In this document: positions 25,505 to 34,457 of the stretch, piece after piece
How the letters are laid out: every line of letters starts with the position of its first letter
Position numbering within the stretch: position 1 is the stretch's first letter
Origin: HGM04593 sp045660825
Lineage (GTDB): Bacteria > Bacteroidota > Bacteroidia > Bacteroidales > Bacteroidaceae
Reading direction: 5' to 3'
Length of the DNA stretch: 49,012 nucleotides
Assembly: GCA_045660825.1 (NCBI GenBank)
Contig: JAZREN010000056.1
Location: forward strand, 1-49,012
Notes under the pieces: generated by a model
Told to the model about the DNA's origin: nothing
Database searches by the model: none
What the model saw: the letters and a program-made list of their open reading frames with translations, nothing else
Made by a program: the position numbers and the translations under genes

Positions 25505-26839
25505 ATGGTATTGACTTTTTATGTAGAGAAAAATGATGATTTGACTATAAACTGTCTTGAGCTTACAGCCATCAACAGAACAAGAGACATGTCCGTAGCA
25601 AATGAGTCAAGAGTAAGTGGCTTCTACCCCTTTAATGAGATGGAGCAGATTGTGGGTAAGGATATTGCCCTTATGGAACATTGTTCACCGCGCATACAGT
25701 CGGTTACTGAAAAAGAGGTTACCGTCGGTTGGCTAAGTGAAACGTATACACTATGCCCTGGCGACACAGTCGAAAGCAAAGAATATGCCATTGATAATCC
25801 ATATCTCAGTTGGGACGGAATATCTTTAAAGATGGAATACAGCAGCATAAATGCATGGGAGGAGGTACTTCATCTATACGATGACATTGCAAAAGACCAA
25901 CGTACATGCCCCAGACGTAATAACAAAGCTGAAAAGGAAAAATGTCTTAAATTGCTCAACGAGATTATCCTTCATGGAGAAAGCGCCGTAAGACCAATAT
26001 ATGCATGGTTGCAATCCTGCAAAAATTGGGACATGCTTATAATTGACGACTACGCACTGTTTGCAAAGCATTTGAAATTCAATGGCACTGACGAATATTC
26101 CAACGAATGGTTCGCCAACCTTGCACAAATTTTCAAAAGAAACAGAATTGATGCAATACTGGATGCTGTACCGTCATTGAAAGCAGTGATTGAAACAGCT
26201 GCAAACAATGGTAATGAGGAGGCCGAAAAAATAATGAAAGGCGAAATTGAGTACGAATACCTTACCGAGCGCCATTACCCCGAAAAAAAGGAGTTTATCC
26301 TTACCATGAGAATGTATGACAAGGAGAATGACAATGTTGCCGATTGCCACTTCCAATGGGTTACTTCAGATTTATTGAAGAAGGGACAAAAAATTGACAT
26401 GGGAGACTTTGGAGAGGTGACAATCGTAGCACTCGAAGAAGACAAGGTGACACTCTCCTGGCTTGGCAGAGAACATAGAATCCATAATAACTATATGGAA
26501 TATCTCATAGATTCGAGAGAGAGACCCTCACCAGAAGAAGTGGAAAACTATGATATTGATGCTTGGTATGCCGAGATGTTTGAATATAAACCCCAAAAAT
26601 ATCTGCTATGCCAATTCGAAAAGATGAATATATGGAATGAGACTTTAAGAGTGACGAACATAATACTCAATCCTGAAGATGAGTGCCAACTGGAGCGGGA
26701 GCAGTACGTCAAAGTTGCCAAGCAACTGCTTAAGGTATTGATTGACCATGGAGACAAAGAACTTGAAATGCTGCACGACATGATTACGGTAGACAGTAAT
26801 TTCGATGAAATTAAAGAGTTGATTGACTTAATGAAATAA
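25505..26839 (+). CDS. hypothetical protein with two similar halves
   Basis: 444 residues, no signal peptide, no membrane helix, acidic. Not recognised. Two parts look alike: residues about 1-95 (start MVLTFYVEKNDDLTINCLEL; KEVTVGWLSETYTLCPGDTV) and about 265-350 (EFILTMRMYDKENDNVADCH; DKVTLSWLGREHRIHNNYME). Each is followed by a helical stretch, so the gene seems to be an internal duplication of a beta domain plus a helical domain. It stands alone on the plus strand between the efflux operon and the phage-like locus and is closed by a strong terminator. Confidence 0.8.
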   Translation: MVLTFYVEKNDDLTINCLELTAINRTRDMSVANESRVSGFYPFNEMEQIVGKDIALMEHCSPRIQSVTEKEVTVGWLSETYTLCPGDTVESKEYAIDNPYLSWDGISLKMEYSSINAWEEVLHLYDDIAKDQRTCPRRNNKAEKEKCLKLLNEIILHGESAVRPIYAWLQSCKNWDMLIIDDYALFAKHLKFNGTDEYSNEWFANLAQIFKRNRIDAILDAVPSLKAVIETAANNGNEEAEKIMKGEIEYEYLTERHYPEKKEFILTMRMYDKENDNVADCHFQWVTSDLLKKGQKIDMGDFGEVTIVALEEDKVTLSWLGREHRIHNNYMEYLIDSRERPSPEEVENYDIDAWYAEMFEYKPQKYLLCQFEKMNIWNETLRVTNIILNPEDECQLEREQYVKVAKQLLKVLIDHGDKELEMLHDMITVDSNFDEIKELIDLMK

Positions 26840-26859
26840 ACCTATATAACATCTTACAC

Positions 26860-26899
26860 GACATTGCCCCGAAGCTTATAAAGACTTCGGGGCAATGTC
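26860..26899. terminator. bidirectional terminator, 15-bp perfect stem
   Basis: GACATTGCCCCGAAG (26860-26874) pairs with CTTCGGGGCAATGTC (26885-26899), 10-nt loop. It serves the convergent gene at 25505 and the nozzle-like gene and marks the left limit of the phage-like locus. Confidence 0.8.
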
Positions 26900-26913
26900 A
26901 TATTCAAAAGTGA

Positions 26914-29736
26914 CTACCTCAACCTGTTTCGCCAGGGGACAGCAACATCTGCTTCAATAGCTGTAACCACGCTCCCTTTACCCATGTCACCAACAAGGGC
27001 AAAAAGGAAATACTTATAGGACTGCGTGGGGAACATGGGGAAAAGCACGTCCTGTGCCCTCTCCCTCTTTTCACTGCCGGCAATGAGTTTAAAATGCACC
27101 CCGTCGTTGCTTCCAAGCACGTAACAGCCCAAGAGTGGAACGCCGTCTGCAAGCGAGGCTGGTTGTTCGACATATGCATGCAACAACAGTTGCATAATAC
27201 GTTTTGGGAGTTTTGTGCCCCATATCTGCGGCCTTGTAAAGAGCAGTACGCGGTTGTTGCCCGAAATATCATCGGGAATGGAATACACGGTTGTCACACC
27301 ACCATTCACTGCAAAGAGCCGTGGAGCCGACATACCTTTCACCTTGTCCATGAAACATCCCTTGAACCTTGTCCATGTGGCCGAAGCAAATGAATAGACA
27401 AGTGAATAGTCATTCGTTGCGTTTCCAATAATAATCTCTCCATGGGCAGGCAAATAGCAAACAAAGGCATTGGCAAAAAGATTTTCACAATCGCCACCTC
27501 CAATGCTGCCTTCCAGTGACACCAACGACGATATTTTATTGAATATATCATCGTGGACACCCACGAGTGCAGGTATCTTGGAATCCATTGCAACAGAAAA
27601 TTTCTTTACACTGTTGCCCGCGACAAGCATCATACCCATTGGGGCGGCAAAGACAACACCACCTCCAATACCACATATCGAAGCGGCATTCACACATATA
27701 TCGCGCGACACCTGGTTGCAGCTCAAATAGGCCACACTACCCGATGAGTCGACCGCCATTGCCCATATGCCGTCATTGCAGAACACATAGAGCGGGAACT
27801 GTCCGAACTGTCCTTGCGAGAGCTCGACAGTGTTGCCGCACAGACCAATGATGTCACTCTGCGATGGGGTGTAAGTGCATTTTGCAGGGAACACAAAAGG
27901 ATTCTCGGCCATTGACACCTTCATGACATTGCGCCTTTCCTCACAAGGATTGGGTTCAACAACAGGCAGTGTGTCGAGTTTCTCCCATGTCTCGTCAACG
28001 CAGATGCTGTTTACATCCCTGAACGTGAAATCGGTCAGCCCCTCCCTCTTGATGGTAAACACGAGCTTGTCACCATCGACAGCATCCCTGTGGACTGCAA
28101 ATATGCGTTGCGAACGGTACTCCTCTGGCGGAAATACATCGCCGTCATACATCCAACAGTCGCGCGAAGCACTGTAGACAACCTCGTGCGTACCTGTTTC
28201 ATAATTGAACAGGCGCAACATGATATCGGCCGGAAATGCTGCCGGCTTGCCGCCATTGGCAAATACTGCAGTCACCGACATTGAACATGGCAAATACCAT
28301 TTATGCAGATAATAGGCCATGTTAAGGTAGTGATGTGTCATTAACGGGAACACCTTTTTGTACACAGTTTCTCCCATCTTAATGAACACACCCATCTCAC
28401 AGGCACGCGAGTCGGGGTACGTGAGCATTGCCGGAAGCAGCGGTGCATAGCCGTCATGTCCCAACGATGGTTTGTCGTAATATCTCCCGGTTACGAAATC
28501 GCCTTGGGTGGTCCTCAATTTCACCTGCACGACCATTGCATCCACGCAGTTCTTCGCATTGGAGGCTGGAAGATAGGCCGCAGCATTGTACCCTTTGAAG
28601 AAGTATTCACGGAAGGCGGCTATGTGCAACCTGCCGTTGTAGACATAACTGCAGCCTACGTCGTAACCCGACAGCGACGATGGAACAACTGCTGTCTCAA
28701 GCCCCTGCTGCAGCGCAAGGTTCACCGGCGAGACATCGTCGAGAGAGAAAATACGGTTGCCGTCAATGTCATACTCGGCAATCTTGTAAAAGAGCGAAGC
28801 CGATGCGATGTCCTCCCACAAGGTATCGAGCGGCTTCTCTGTGTAGAGTTCGAACTTTTGTGTACGGCCACCGTGTTCACACTTTTTCCCAGGTATCGAC
28901 ATTGTCGAGAATATATCCACACCAACGACAATGTTCCTCCACCCCTCCAAAGCTGCGACATCAAACGAGAACTCGGGTTTGAAACCACGCACACGTACCT
29001 TATATTGGCAAGGCATTGTCCCGTCAAGAGGCTCGGAGAGCATGTTGTCACCATCGCGGCCAATTCCGTCGTCATACGCCTCGTCACTCACATAAATAAT
29101 GTTCGACACATTTATGTAACTGCCATCGTACAGACGCAATGCAACCCTGAAAAGCGCCCTGTCGACATAATACCCCGCTTTGTTCAACGCCGCCACACAC
29201 TCCTCAATGTAACCCTTTTCGTTGTAGTTCCATGTCTCCTCCAGTTCGTCGGTCGTCGTCATGGAATAATACGTCTCTTCGGTTATAATGGTTTCCACCT
29301 TTGACGACACGGTGATGTCCACATCGGGAATCCCCGGCCTTTCGCCCAAAGAACGATAGGTTCCTTTTTCAAAAAGCAGATAGTGGATTCCCTGCCCTGT
29401 GAGGCAACATGCGACGTTCCCAATGAACTCCACACACTTGACACCTTGCAACCCCTCAATGGCAAGCATTGCGTCGCCCGATGTGATGGGCCTGAAGTCC
29501 TTGTCATAGAAATGCAGCACCCCGCCATCGGTAATTCCAATATGACATGCCGCAATCTCGTGCCAATAAATCGCCGAATACACGCCGTTGATATCGGCTA
29601 CCTTTACAGGCTGCGGCATGGGCACCATGCTGCCGTTTGACATGCGCATGTTTATAACATCCAGGCACTCGCCATCCTGTGCAACTACAACATCGGTGCT
29701 ACGGTTTATTCCTTTAAACGAAAAATTCTTTTGCAT
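26914..29736 (-). CDS. phage tail nozzle / stabilization-like protein
   Basis: 940 residues, no signal peptide. The start (FKGINRSTDVVVAQDGEC then NMRMSNGSMVPMPQPVKV) follows the pattern of podovirus nozzle/tail-needle-proximal proteins such as T7 gp12 and P22 gp10: a short 'G(I/M)n..D' segment, a line on N-R-x-x-x-G, then a proline-containing strand. The rest is rich in beta strands with repeated short blocks, as in beta-propellers. It is the last and largest gene of the minus arm and overlaps the spanin gene by 31 bp. It would cap a short tail. The assignment is by pattern only; a receptor-binding or other baseplate role is possible. Confidence 0.55.
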   Translation of the reverse strand: MQKNFSFKGINRSTDVVVAQDGECLDVINMRMSNGSMVPMPQPVKVADINGVYSAIYWHEIAACHIGITDGGVLHFYDKDFRPITSGDAMLAIEGLQGVKCVEFIGNVACCLTGQGIHYLLFEKGTYRSLGERPGIPDVDITVSSKVETIITEETYYSMTTTDELEETWNYNEKGYIEECVAALNKAGYYVDRALFRVALRLYDGSYINVSNIIYVSDEAYDDGIGRDGDNMLSEPLDGTMPCQYKVRVRGFKPEFSFDVAALEGWRNIVVGVDIFSTMSIPGKKCEHGGRTQKFELYTEKPLDTLWEDIASASLFYKIAEYDIDGNRIFSLDDVSPVNLALQQGLETAVVPSSLSGYDVGCSYVYNGRLHIAAFREYFFKGYNAAAYLPASNAKNCVDAMVVQVKLRTTQGDFVTGRYYDKPSLGHDGYAPLLPAMLTYPDSRACEMGVFIKMGETVYKKVFPLMTHHYLNMAYYLHKWYLPCSMSVTAVFANGGKPAAFPADIMLRLFNYETGTHEVVYSASRDCWMYDGDVFPPEEYRSQRIFAVHRDAVDGDKLVFTIKREGLTDFTFRDVNSICVDETWEKLDTLPVVEPNPCEERRNVMKVSMAENPFVFPAKCTYTPSQSDIIGLCGNTVELSQGQFGQFPLYVFCNDGIWAMAVDSSGSVAYLSCNQVSRDICVNAASICGIGGGVVFAAPMGMMLVAGNSVKKFSVAMDSKIPALVGVHDDIFNKISSLVSLEGSIGGGDCENLFANAFVCYLPAHGEIIIGNATNDYSLVYSFASATWTRFKGCFMDKVKGMSAPRLFAVNGGVTTVYSIPDDISGNNRVLLFTRPQIWGTKLPKRIMQLLLHAYVEQPASLADGVPLLGCYVLGSNDGVHFKLIAGSEKRERAQDVLFPMFPTQSYKYFLFALVGDMGKGSVVTAIEADVAVPWRNRLR

Positions 29737-30146
29737 AACTCAACTCCTTTCAAAATCAATTTCCAAACAGCAGGAAACAGTCCCGCCTTCCACAGCAGGA
29801 AAAGCAGCAACACCGCAAGCGGCACTTTCCACAGCAAACCCAACCTGCTACCCACCTCGCGCACTCTCTCAACGACAACTTCCCTGTCACGGTACAGCGT
29901 GTCGCAACGCATCACGGTATCAACCCGCAAACGTTCCTTGTAGAGAGTACGATACTTGGTGTAAAACACCGTGTCGCCGCGTTCACGTATGAATATACTG
30001 TCGCGCAGCACAACACTGTCGACCCTTACATGCTCAGCGACGTTGTTTTGCAATACATATTGCACATCACTCGCCTTCTCGACCGTGCTGCACGCTGCCA
30101 CGGCAAGCAGCAGCACACTAAGACAAATTACTTTTCTTTTTCTCAT
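29706..30146 (-). CDS. lipoprotein with C-terminal membrane helix, one-piece spanin-like
   Basis: 146 residues from ATG at 30146. A lipoprotein signal (VICLSVLLLAVAAC, Cys19) is followed by a middle region of beta-strand repeats (VDSVVLRDSIFIRERGDTVF, RVDTVMRCDTLYRDREV) and one membrane helix at about 103-125. A lipid anchor in the outer membrane at one end and an inner-membrane helix at the other is the layout of unimolecular spanins (phage T1 gp11 type), which fuse the two membranes at lysis. It follows a holin-like gene, overlapping it by 29 bp. The longer open frame to 30224 lies inside the holin gene. Confidence 0.65.
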   Translation of the reverse strand: MRKRKVICLSVLLLAVAACSTVEKASDVQYVLQNNVAEHVRVDSVVLRDSIFIRERGDTVFYTKYRTLYKERLRVDTVMRCDTLYRDREVVVERVREVGSRLGLLWKVPLAVLLLFLLWKAGLFPAVWKLILKGVELCKRIFRLKE

Positions 30147-30585
30147 ACTCGATATAATCTTTGAGGCAACTGCTGCGTTCAAGCATCTTAAGGCTAAAGA
30201 TGTAATACAGGAAGTTGAGCACACTGTACAACGTACTCTTTTCGTTTGTTATGAAACGCGCGTTGCGCAGTATGTTGGTGCCATAGAAATATATCGCCAC
30301 ATATATTGTAAACGACACGCAATGCATTGCAGCCTTCTCTTCACCTTTGAGATAGCCAAGCATGTAGATGCAGGCAACCATCGCAAAATATATTGCAGCA
30401 TCACGGAAAAAGCTGAAGGCTTTCCTGAAACTCCAGTCGCGATGGTTGCACACATCGGCAAGCAGACCAACCACAAAATTGGCTGTAAAAAGAAGGACCA
30501 GCCCGAAGATATCGTTCCATATTGGAAACATCAGCCCTATCACGTTTGCGACAAGTGATGCCGTCACAATTCTCAAGCCATCCAT
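30118..30585 (-). CDS. holin-like membrane protein
   Basis: 155 residues with about four membrane helices (5-42, 62-81, 88-106, 118-133). FRKAFSFFRDAAIYFAMVACIYMLG resembles the central part of Bacteroidetes/Firmicutes phage holins. It would make holes in the inner membrane at lysis. It lies next to the spanin-like gene, as lysis genes do, but no endolysin is found in the locus. Confidence 0.6.
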   Translation of the reverse strand: MDGLRIVTASLVANVIGLMFPIWNDIFGLVLLFTANFVVGLLADVCNHRDWSFRKAFSFFRDAAIYFAMVACIYMLGYLKGEEKAAMHCVSFTIYVAIYFYGTNILRNARFITNEKSTLYSVLNFLYYIFSLKMLERSSCLKDYIEYEKKKSNLS

Positions 30586-30598
30586 AAATCATTGTATA

Positions 30599-31258
30599 TT
30601 ATTGTTGTTTGACTGTCTGCAGGCCACACGCTGCCAACGCCTGTGAAAGCATTGCATTGGCAGCATCGTAGCGCTCGAACATTCTGTAGAGCAACGAGGC
30701 ACACTCGTACACCACCGCGTCAGCCATACCGTCGTCATATCCCTTCAGTCCATCGGCTGTATTGAAAGCCGCCTCATAAACGAAATGCAACGGTATGGCG
30801 GAATCACCATCGGGTAACGGGAAGAGCATTGCGCAGCGCTCACCAGCGGGCGTAAACGCCTCTACACACACCGGGCGACAAATACCTGCACGTGTATACT
30901 CATTACGTTGCCAGGCTGCCTCGCGCGAGTCGTGCGCATACAGACGATGCACGGGCGACTGCCAACCGGCAAGCTGCAACGACACCAGCTCCACAAAATC
31001 ATGGGGCAAGAGAAGCACTGCGCCACCCGACTCACCGCTCTTCACCTCCACATCATCGGAATCCAATGTTCTGGTGTTGACGCGACCGGCAGCTGCGCCC
31101 TTGTTCTTCTGAATGAACGACACAGCGCTTGGCAACAGCTCCATAATGCAATCGTCCAGTTGTCGCGTGTCAACAGAAAGAAGCGACACATCGCTGTCAT
31201 CTGCAGCCTCGTTGATTACTAGCCTCACCTTTTTCAAAAGTTCGTTGCTCTCCATCAC
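30599..31258 (-). CDS. phage ring / head-to-tail adaptor-like protein
   Basis: 219 residues. The pattern LPHDFVELVSLQLAGWQSPV, then QRNEYTRAGICRPVCV, recalls ring or tail-tubular proteins of Bacteroidetes short-tailed phages, where 'LP.DF.R...l.v..W..PV' is followed by a 'Q.N.....G...kP' segment. Helical N-terminus (1-60) and helical C-terminus (DDGMADAVVYECASLLYRMF) flank a beta-rich centre. It overlaps the upstream gene by 4 bp. Assignment is by pattern. Confidence 0.5.
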   Translation of the reverse strand: MMESNELLKKVRLVINEAADDSDVSLLSVDTRQLDDCIMELLPSAVSFIQKNKGAAAGRVNTRTLDSDDVEVKSGESGGAVLLLPHDFVELVSLQLAGWQSPVHRLYAHDSREAAWQRNEYTRAGICRPVCVEAFTPAGERCAMLFPLPDGDSAIPLHFVYEAAFNTADGLKGYDDGMADAVVYECASLLYRMFERYDAANAMLSQALAACGLQTVKQQ

Positions 31259-31680
31259 AGCCAGTTGGGAAATGAGACTGAATTTGCTTTTGCCACACTC
31301 TTCACGGCACTCTTGGTCTGCAACTGCGACAATGGACAGTTATAAGGTTCGGCCATCAGGTAGGCACGTGCCTGCTGCATATTGCTAACATCTGCCGCCA
31401 CGTCGCATTGCGTTTCGGGTTCCGATGCCGCTGCCACAGCCTTGCTGTCATCCTCAATAACCTCTACCCTGCCGCGCTTTATCTCGCCACAACGGAAAGC
31501 ATCACTGCTCTCAATTGCACGCTGGAAGAGCGGATTGTCGGTTGTGTACTGTGCGGGGTAAATACCTGTGGAGTTTATCGCTCCACCTGTAAAATCAATC
31601 CTCACCAGAGCCTTGCCAATTCTGAAATAGCTGTTACGTTCAATCTGGCCATGTATCTCATATGTAATACGTTTTCTCAT
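31255..31680 (-). CDS. phage head-associated protein, 141 residues
   Basis: The N-terminal 70 residues form a small beta domain with YTTDNPLFQRAIESSDAFRCG, a line seen in proteins coded next to capsid genes in Bacteroidetes phages. The C-terminal half is Ala/Ser-rich and probably disordered. It is the first gene after the major capsid protein, behind a GC-rich hairpin. Precise role unknown: head fibre, decoration or completion protein. Confidence 0.45.
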   Translation of the reverse strand: MRKRITYEIHGQIERNSYFRIGKALVRIDFTGGAINSTGIYPAQYTTDNPLFQRAIESSDAFRCGEIKRGRVEVIEDDSKAVAAASEPETQCDVAADVSNMQQARAYLMAEPYNCPLSQLQTKSAVKSVAKANSVSFPNWL

Positions 31681-31703
31681 ATATTTAATTGTTTTGGTTT
31701 AAT

Positions 31704-31725
31704 GCCGGCGGCTGACGCCGCCGGC
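31704..31725 (-). terminator. GC-rich hairpin after the capsid gene
   Basis: GCCGGCGGC-TGAC-GCCGCCGGC: a 9-bp perfect stem with a 4-nt loop, 14 bp past the capsid stop and followed on the minus strand by ATTAAACC. It probably lets only part of transcription pass to the head-associated gene, or protects the capsid mRNA, so capsid is made in excess. Confidence 0.65.
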
Positions 31726-31738
31726 AAATGATAATGAA

Positions 31739-33358
31739 TCAGACAAGAATCTCACCAGTATACTCCACCCAGGTTGCTCCGTTGTAGGTTACCACAGAAC
31801 CTGCAGTGAACCACAGTTTGCTCTGCCCATCAACAGTGCGGTTCACGTCGGCAGTGAGGATTACCACATCGTTGATATTAGGATCCTCGGGCAACGCGGC
31901 GGCACTTGTCACGTGTGAAGCACCGGGGATGTCGCTCTCGGCGGCCGAACCGTTCACCCAAATGTGAGAGTACCCCTTGAGACACAAGCAGTCGATTGTC
32001 ATCACCACCTCGCGCTTTGCCTCCTCGCCATCGACATTCTCGGTCTTGGCATCCTCGTTCTTCATGTAGTAACGCACAAGGCCGTTCTCGTCAATCAAGC
32101 CACCGCAATGAGCATATCCAAGAGCGTCGAGTGTTGGGTCATGTACAAGATCGATGTCACCGAACACGGTGTGGATTTTTGTACACTCAATGCCGAACAC
32201 CTTGTCACCTTTGACACTGATATTCTTGTGCAGTGTGAGGTCAATCTTCTGGATATCGTTGAGCAACTGCTTGCCAAGCAACCAAATAGCTCGTTTTGTA
32301 CAATTGAACCCGGTAAACTTCACCATCGACAGGTTGATGAGATCGGCAAACGTAATCTTTGACGAGAGGTCATACTGGCGCTTGAACTGCCAACGGATAC
32401 CCTTTGAGAAGTAGTCCCACTGATAGCCCATTGCATTGTCCATAGCCTGTACCTTGAACTTTCCGGGCTGTCCCACCCATGCGGTACGGCAGCTCTCAAG
32501 ACGGAACTGGCGCAACACAGCTTCGGCAATCTGCGACTCGCTGAACAGCAGACGCTTCTTCTGTGCAGCAAAATAGTCACTCACAATGCTGTTACATAGC
32601 TGTTTCTGCAAATACATACGCTCGGGAACAGGTACAATGGTCGATGGAGCAATGAATTTCTGTGTCTCATATGCAGCCGATGACAGCAGGATAATCTCAG
32701 TACCCGCAGGGATTGTCGGTACCACGCAATAGTCGTCACTGGGGTTTGTCTTTGGACCATTGACAGCCATTGCAATAGGCGCCTCGGTAGTGCTGTTCTT
32801 GCCTACGAAGAAGAGCATGAGGTCAACACCCGGCAACTCAATCTGTCCTGTAGGGTCGTAACCGTTCACACCCTTACAGATGGCTGTGTAGTACTCCTGG
32901 AAGATTTTTCTCTCGCCTGTGGTTGAAAAAGGAATCTCGGCACGTGTAGCCTTGATACCGCTGTACGCCGCGTTGGTGTATGCCTTTGAGCGCTTGTCGT
33001 CAATGAGATAGTGGTCGACCTCGAACGAGTTCACACGCACCTGGCGACGTATCTTGCGCTTGATGGTGTCAATAATGCTCTCATCACTGGCAATGCTGAT
33101 GATCTGGTCGTCCACGTCGGCATCAATGAGTTCGGGCGACAGTTCGCCGGTATTTGACACTGTTGTCGCATCACCCACGCCCTGTGTTGACAAACCTGCA
33201 ACACCCCTTGATGCTTTGGTCGACCCTGCCGGAACAACCGACACTGTTGCAAGCATCATTCCCGCCTCGGCATTCTCAAAGGCGCAGAGCACCACCGACA
33301 CCAAAGCAACAATCACAAAGAGAGGATTCTCTCTCAAGAAACTTAAAATTTTCTTCAT
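31739..33358 (-). CDS. phage major capsid protein (HK97-like)
   Basis: 539 residues. The central part has the features of HK97-fold capsid proteins of the Bacteroidetes phage type: KRQYDLSSKITFADLINLSM, LGKQLLNDIQKIDLTL, then GDIDLVHDPTLDALGYAH and GLIDENGLVRYYMKN, the usual 'P-domain strand plus late turn' lines. The C-terminal 55 residues are a separate small beta domain (NDVVILTADVNRTVDGQSK, SVVTYNGATWVEY). Residues 10-33 are a strong hydrophobic segment (NPLFVIVALVSVVLCAFENA), unusual in a capsid protein. It follows the scaffold gene, the normal phage order. Confidence 0.75.
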   Translation of the reverse strand: MKKILSFLRENPLFVIVALVSVVLCAFENAEAGMMLATVSVVPAGSTKASRGVAGLSTQGVGDATTVSNTGELSPELIDADVDDQIISIASDESIIDTIKRKIRRQVRVNSFEVDHYLIDDKRSKAYTNAAYSGIKATRAEIPFSTTGERKIFQEYYTAICKGVNGYDPTGQIELPGVDLMLFFVGKNSTTEAPIAMAVNGPKTNPSDDYCVVPTIPAGTEIILLSSAAYETQKFIAPSTIVPVPERMYLQKQLCNSIVSDYFAAQKKRLLFSESQIAEAVLRQFRLESCRTAWVGQPGKFKVQAMDNAMGYQWDYFSKGIRWQFKRQYDLSSKITFADLINLSMVKFTGFNCTKRAIWLLGKQLLNDIQKIDLTLHKNISVKGDKVFGIECTKIHTVFGDIDLVHDPTLDALGYAHCGGLIDENGLVRYYMKNEDAKTENVDGEEAKREVVMTIDCLCLKGYSHIWVNGSAAESDIPGASHVTSAAALPEDPNINDVVILTADVNRTVDGQSKLWFTAGSVVTYNGATWVEYTGEILV

Positions 33359-33416
33359 AGATAAAATAATTTGTAGTTAATAAATAAAAAATAATCATCA
33401 ATCGGTTGACGCACAT

Positions 33417-34217
33417 TCATGCATTGAGTGCCTTCTCAATGAGTGAGTTACGTGGGCGTTTACGCTCTATATCGGGAGCAATGCTGCTCATTCCCTTTGG
33501 CAATCCGTCACCAAAATCCTCCTTCATGCGCATGATGTTAGCGTTGCGGCCCTTTATGTCGCCGGCAGCAAAGGCATCCTCCACATCCTGCTCATATGTC
33601 AAGGCATGGTCAAGAGCTATACACACGTCGTCGCTATACTTGCCCGCCATAATTGGGAAGACGAGCTTTTCCCAGATGTTGTCCATGAAGTCTGACGGGT
33701 CATACCCCTTCTCCTTGCAGAAGGCCTCAATCACCGGCATGCTCTCTTCAAGGTTGGTCTCATACTCGCGACGGTCATTTGCCAGGCGCATCATCTCGTT
33801 CTTGCGCTCCTCGTCGGCAAGCATAATCTCCTCGAATTCAGGGCTATCCTCATCAACATTCATGAATCCGCGACCAAAGTAACGCGCCACAGCGCTGTGC
33901 GCCCCACGTTTGCCGTCAATCACATCAGCCAGCATCTGCGCAAGACGCGGGTCGCGCTCAAGCATTGTGGCAAGGCGCTCATTCTGTTCACGGTTCATCT
34001 GCAGGTGACGCAACAACAAATCCTGCGACAGTTTGTCGTGGAGGTCGAAGTTACCGCCAAAAAACACATTCAGTTTCTCGTTGAAACCGTCCAAATCAGC
34101 CTGTTCGCCATGCGGTGCAACGGCGTTTGCATCAGGCATGGCATTTGTAACGCCATTCTGCGCTGCGGGCTCCACAGGCTGCTGAGCCCACGCTTTGTTC
34201 TGTAGAATCTGTTCCAT
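33417..34217 (-). CDS. phage scaffold-like protein
   Basis: 266 residues, acidic and highly helical. Begins with a Pro/Ala/Gln-rich disordered stretch (1-45), then long heptad-like helices (DKLSQDLLLRHLQMNREQNE; EIMLADEERKNEMMRLANDR) and a basic tail (ERKRPRNSLIEKALNA), the common plan of capsid scaffolds, whose tail contacts the capsid subunit. It is the first gene of the minus arm, just before the capsid gene. No protease motif is visible, and no separate head protease is coded nearby. Confidence 0.6.
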   Translation of the reverse strand: MEQILQNKAWAQQPVEPAAQNGVTNAMPDANAVAPHGEQADLDGFNEKLNVFFGGNFDLHDKLSQDLLLRHLQMNREQNERLATMLERDPRLAQMLADVIDGKRGAHSAVARYFGRGFMNVDEDSPEFEEIMLADEERKNEMMRLANDRREYETNLEESMPVIEAFCKEKGYDPSDFMDNIWEKLVFPIMAGKYSDDVCIALDHALTYEQDVEDAFAAGDIKGRNANIMRMKEDFGDGLPKGMSSIAPDIERKRPRNSLIEKALNA

Positions 34218-34239
34218 ATGTTAATTTGTTTTTCACCGG

Positions 34240-34283
34240 CAAAGGAACAACCGAAACGCGCGGACAAGGTTGCTGAAATGACA
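34240..34283 (-). promoter_or_regulatory. promoter P1 of the phage-like locus (minus arm)
   Basis: On the minus strand TGTCATTTCAGCA (34271-34283) is followed after 23 bp by TTCCTTTG (34240-34247), one mismatch from TAnnTTTG. The scaffold ATG is 22 bp further. Same plan as the plus-arm promoters. Confidence 0.65.
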
Positions 34284-34396
34284 TTTATTGCTAAAAACAT
34301 TCAAACAGTGCGATATCACCTTTTTAAAATAGAAGCCCCCTCGCAATCCAGTAAAAAGCCTTTTTCAAACAAAAAAGAAGCTGTTGATAAATAAAG

Positions 34397-34440
34397 TGTC
34401 AAAACAGCATTTTATTTAGACATTTTTGACTATATTTTTG
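34397..34440 (+). promoter_or_regulatory. promoter P2 of the phage-like locus (plus arm, first gene)
   Basis: TGTCAAAACAGCA (34397-34409), 23 bp, then TATTTTTG (34433-34440), an exact TAnnTTTG -7 box; ATG follows at 34458. The upstream box lies about where an activator touching the -33 region would bind. Confidence 0.7.
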
Positions 34441-34457
34441 TATTCAAAAAAGCAGAA

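Noticed and set aside
28456..29304. Plus-strand open frame of 282 codons inside the nozzle-like gene
   Set aside because: Antisense shadow; the minus-strand protein has a sensible start and phage context.
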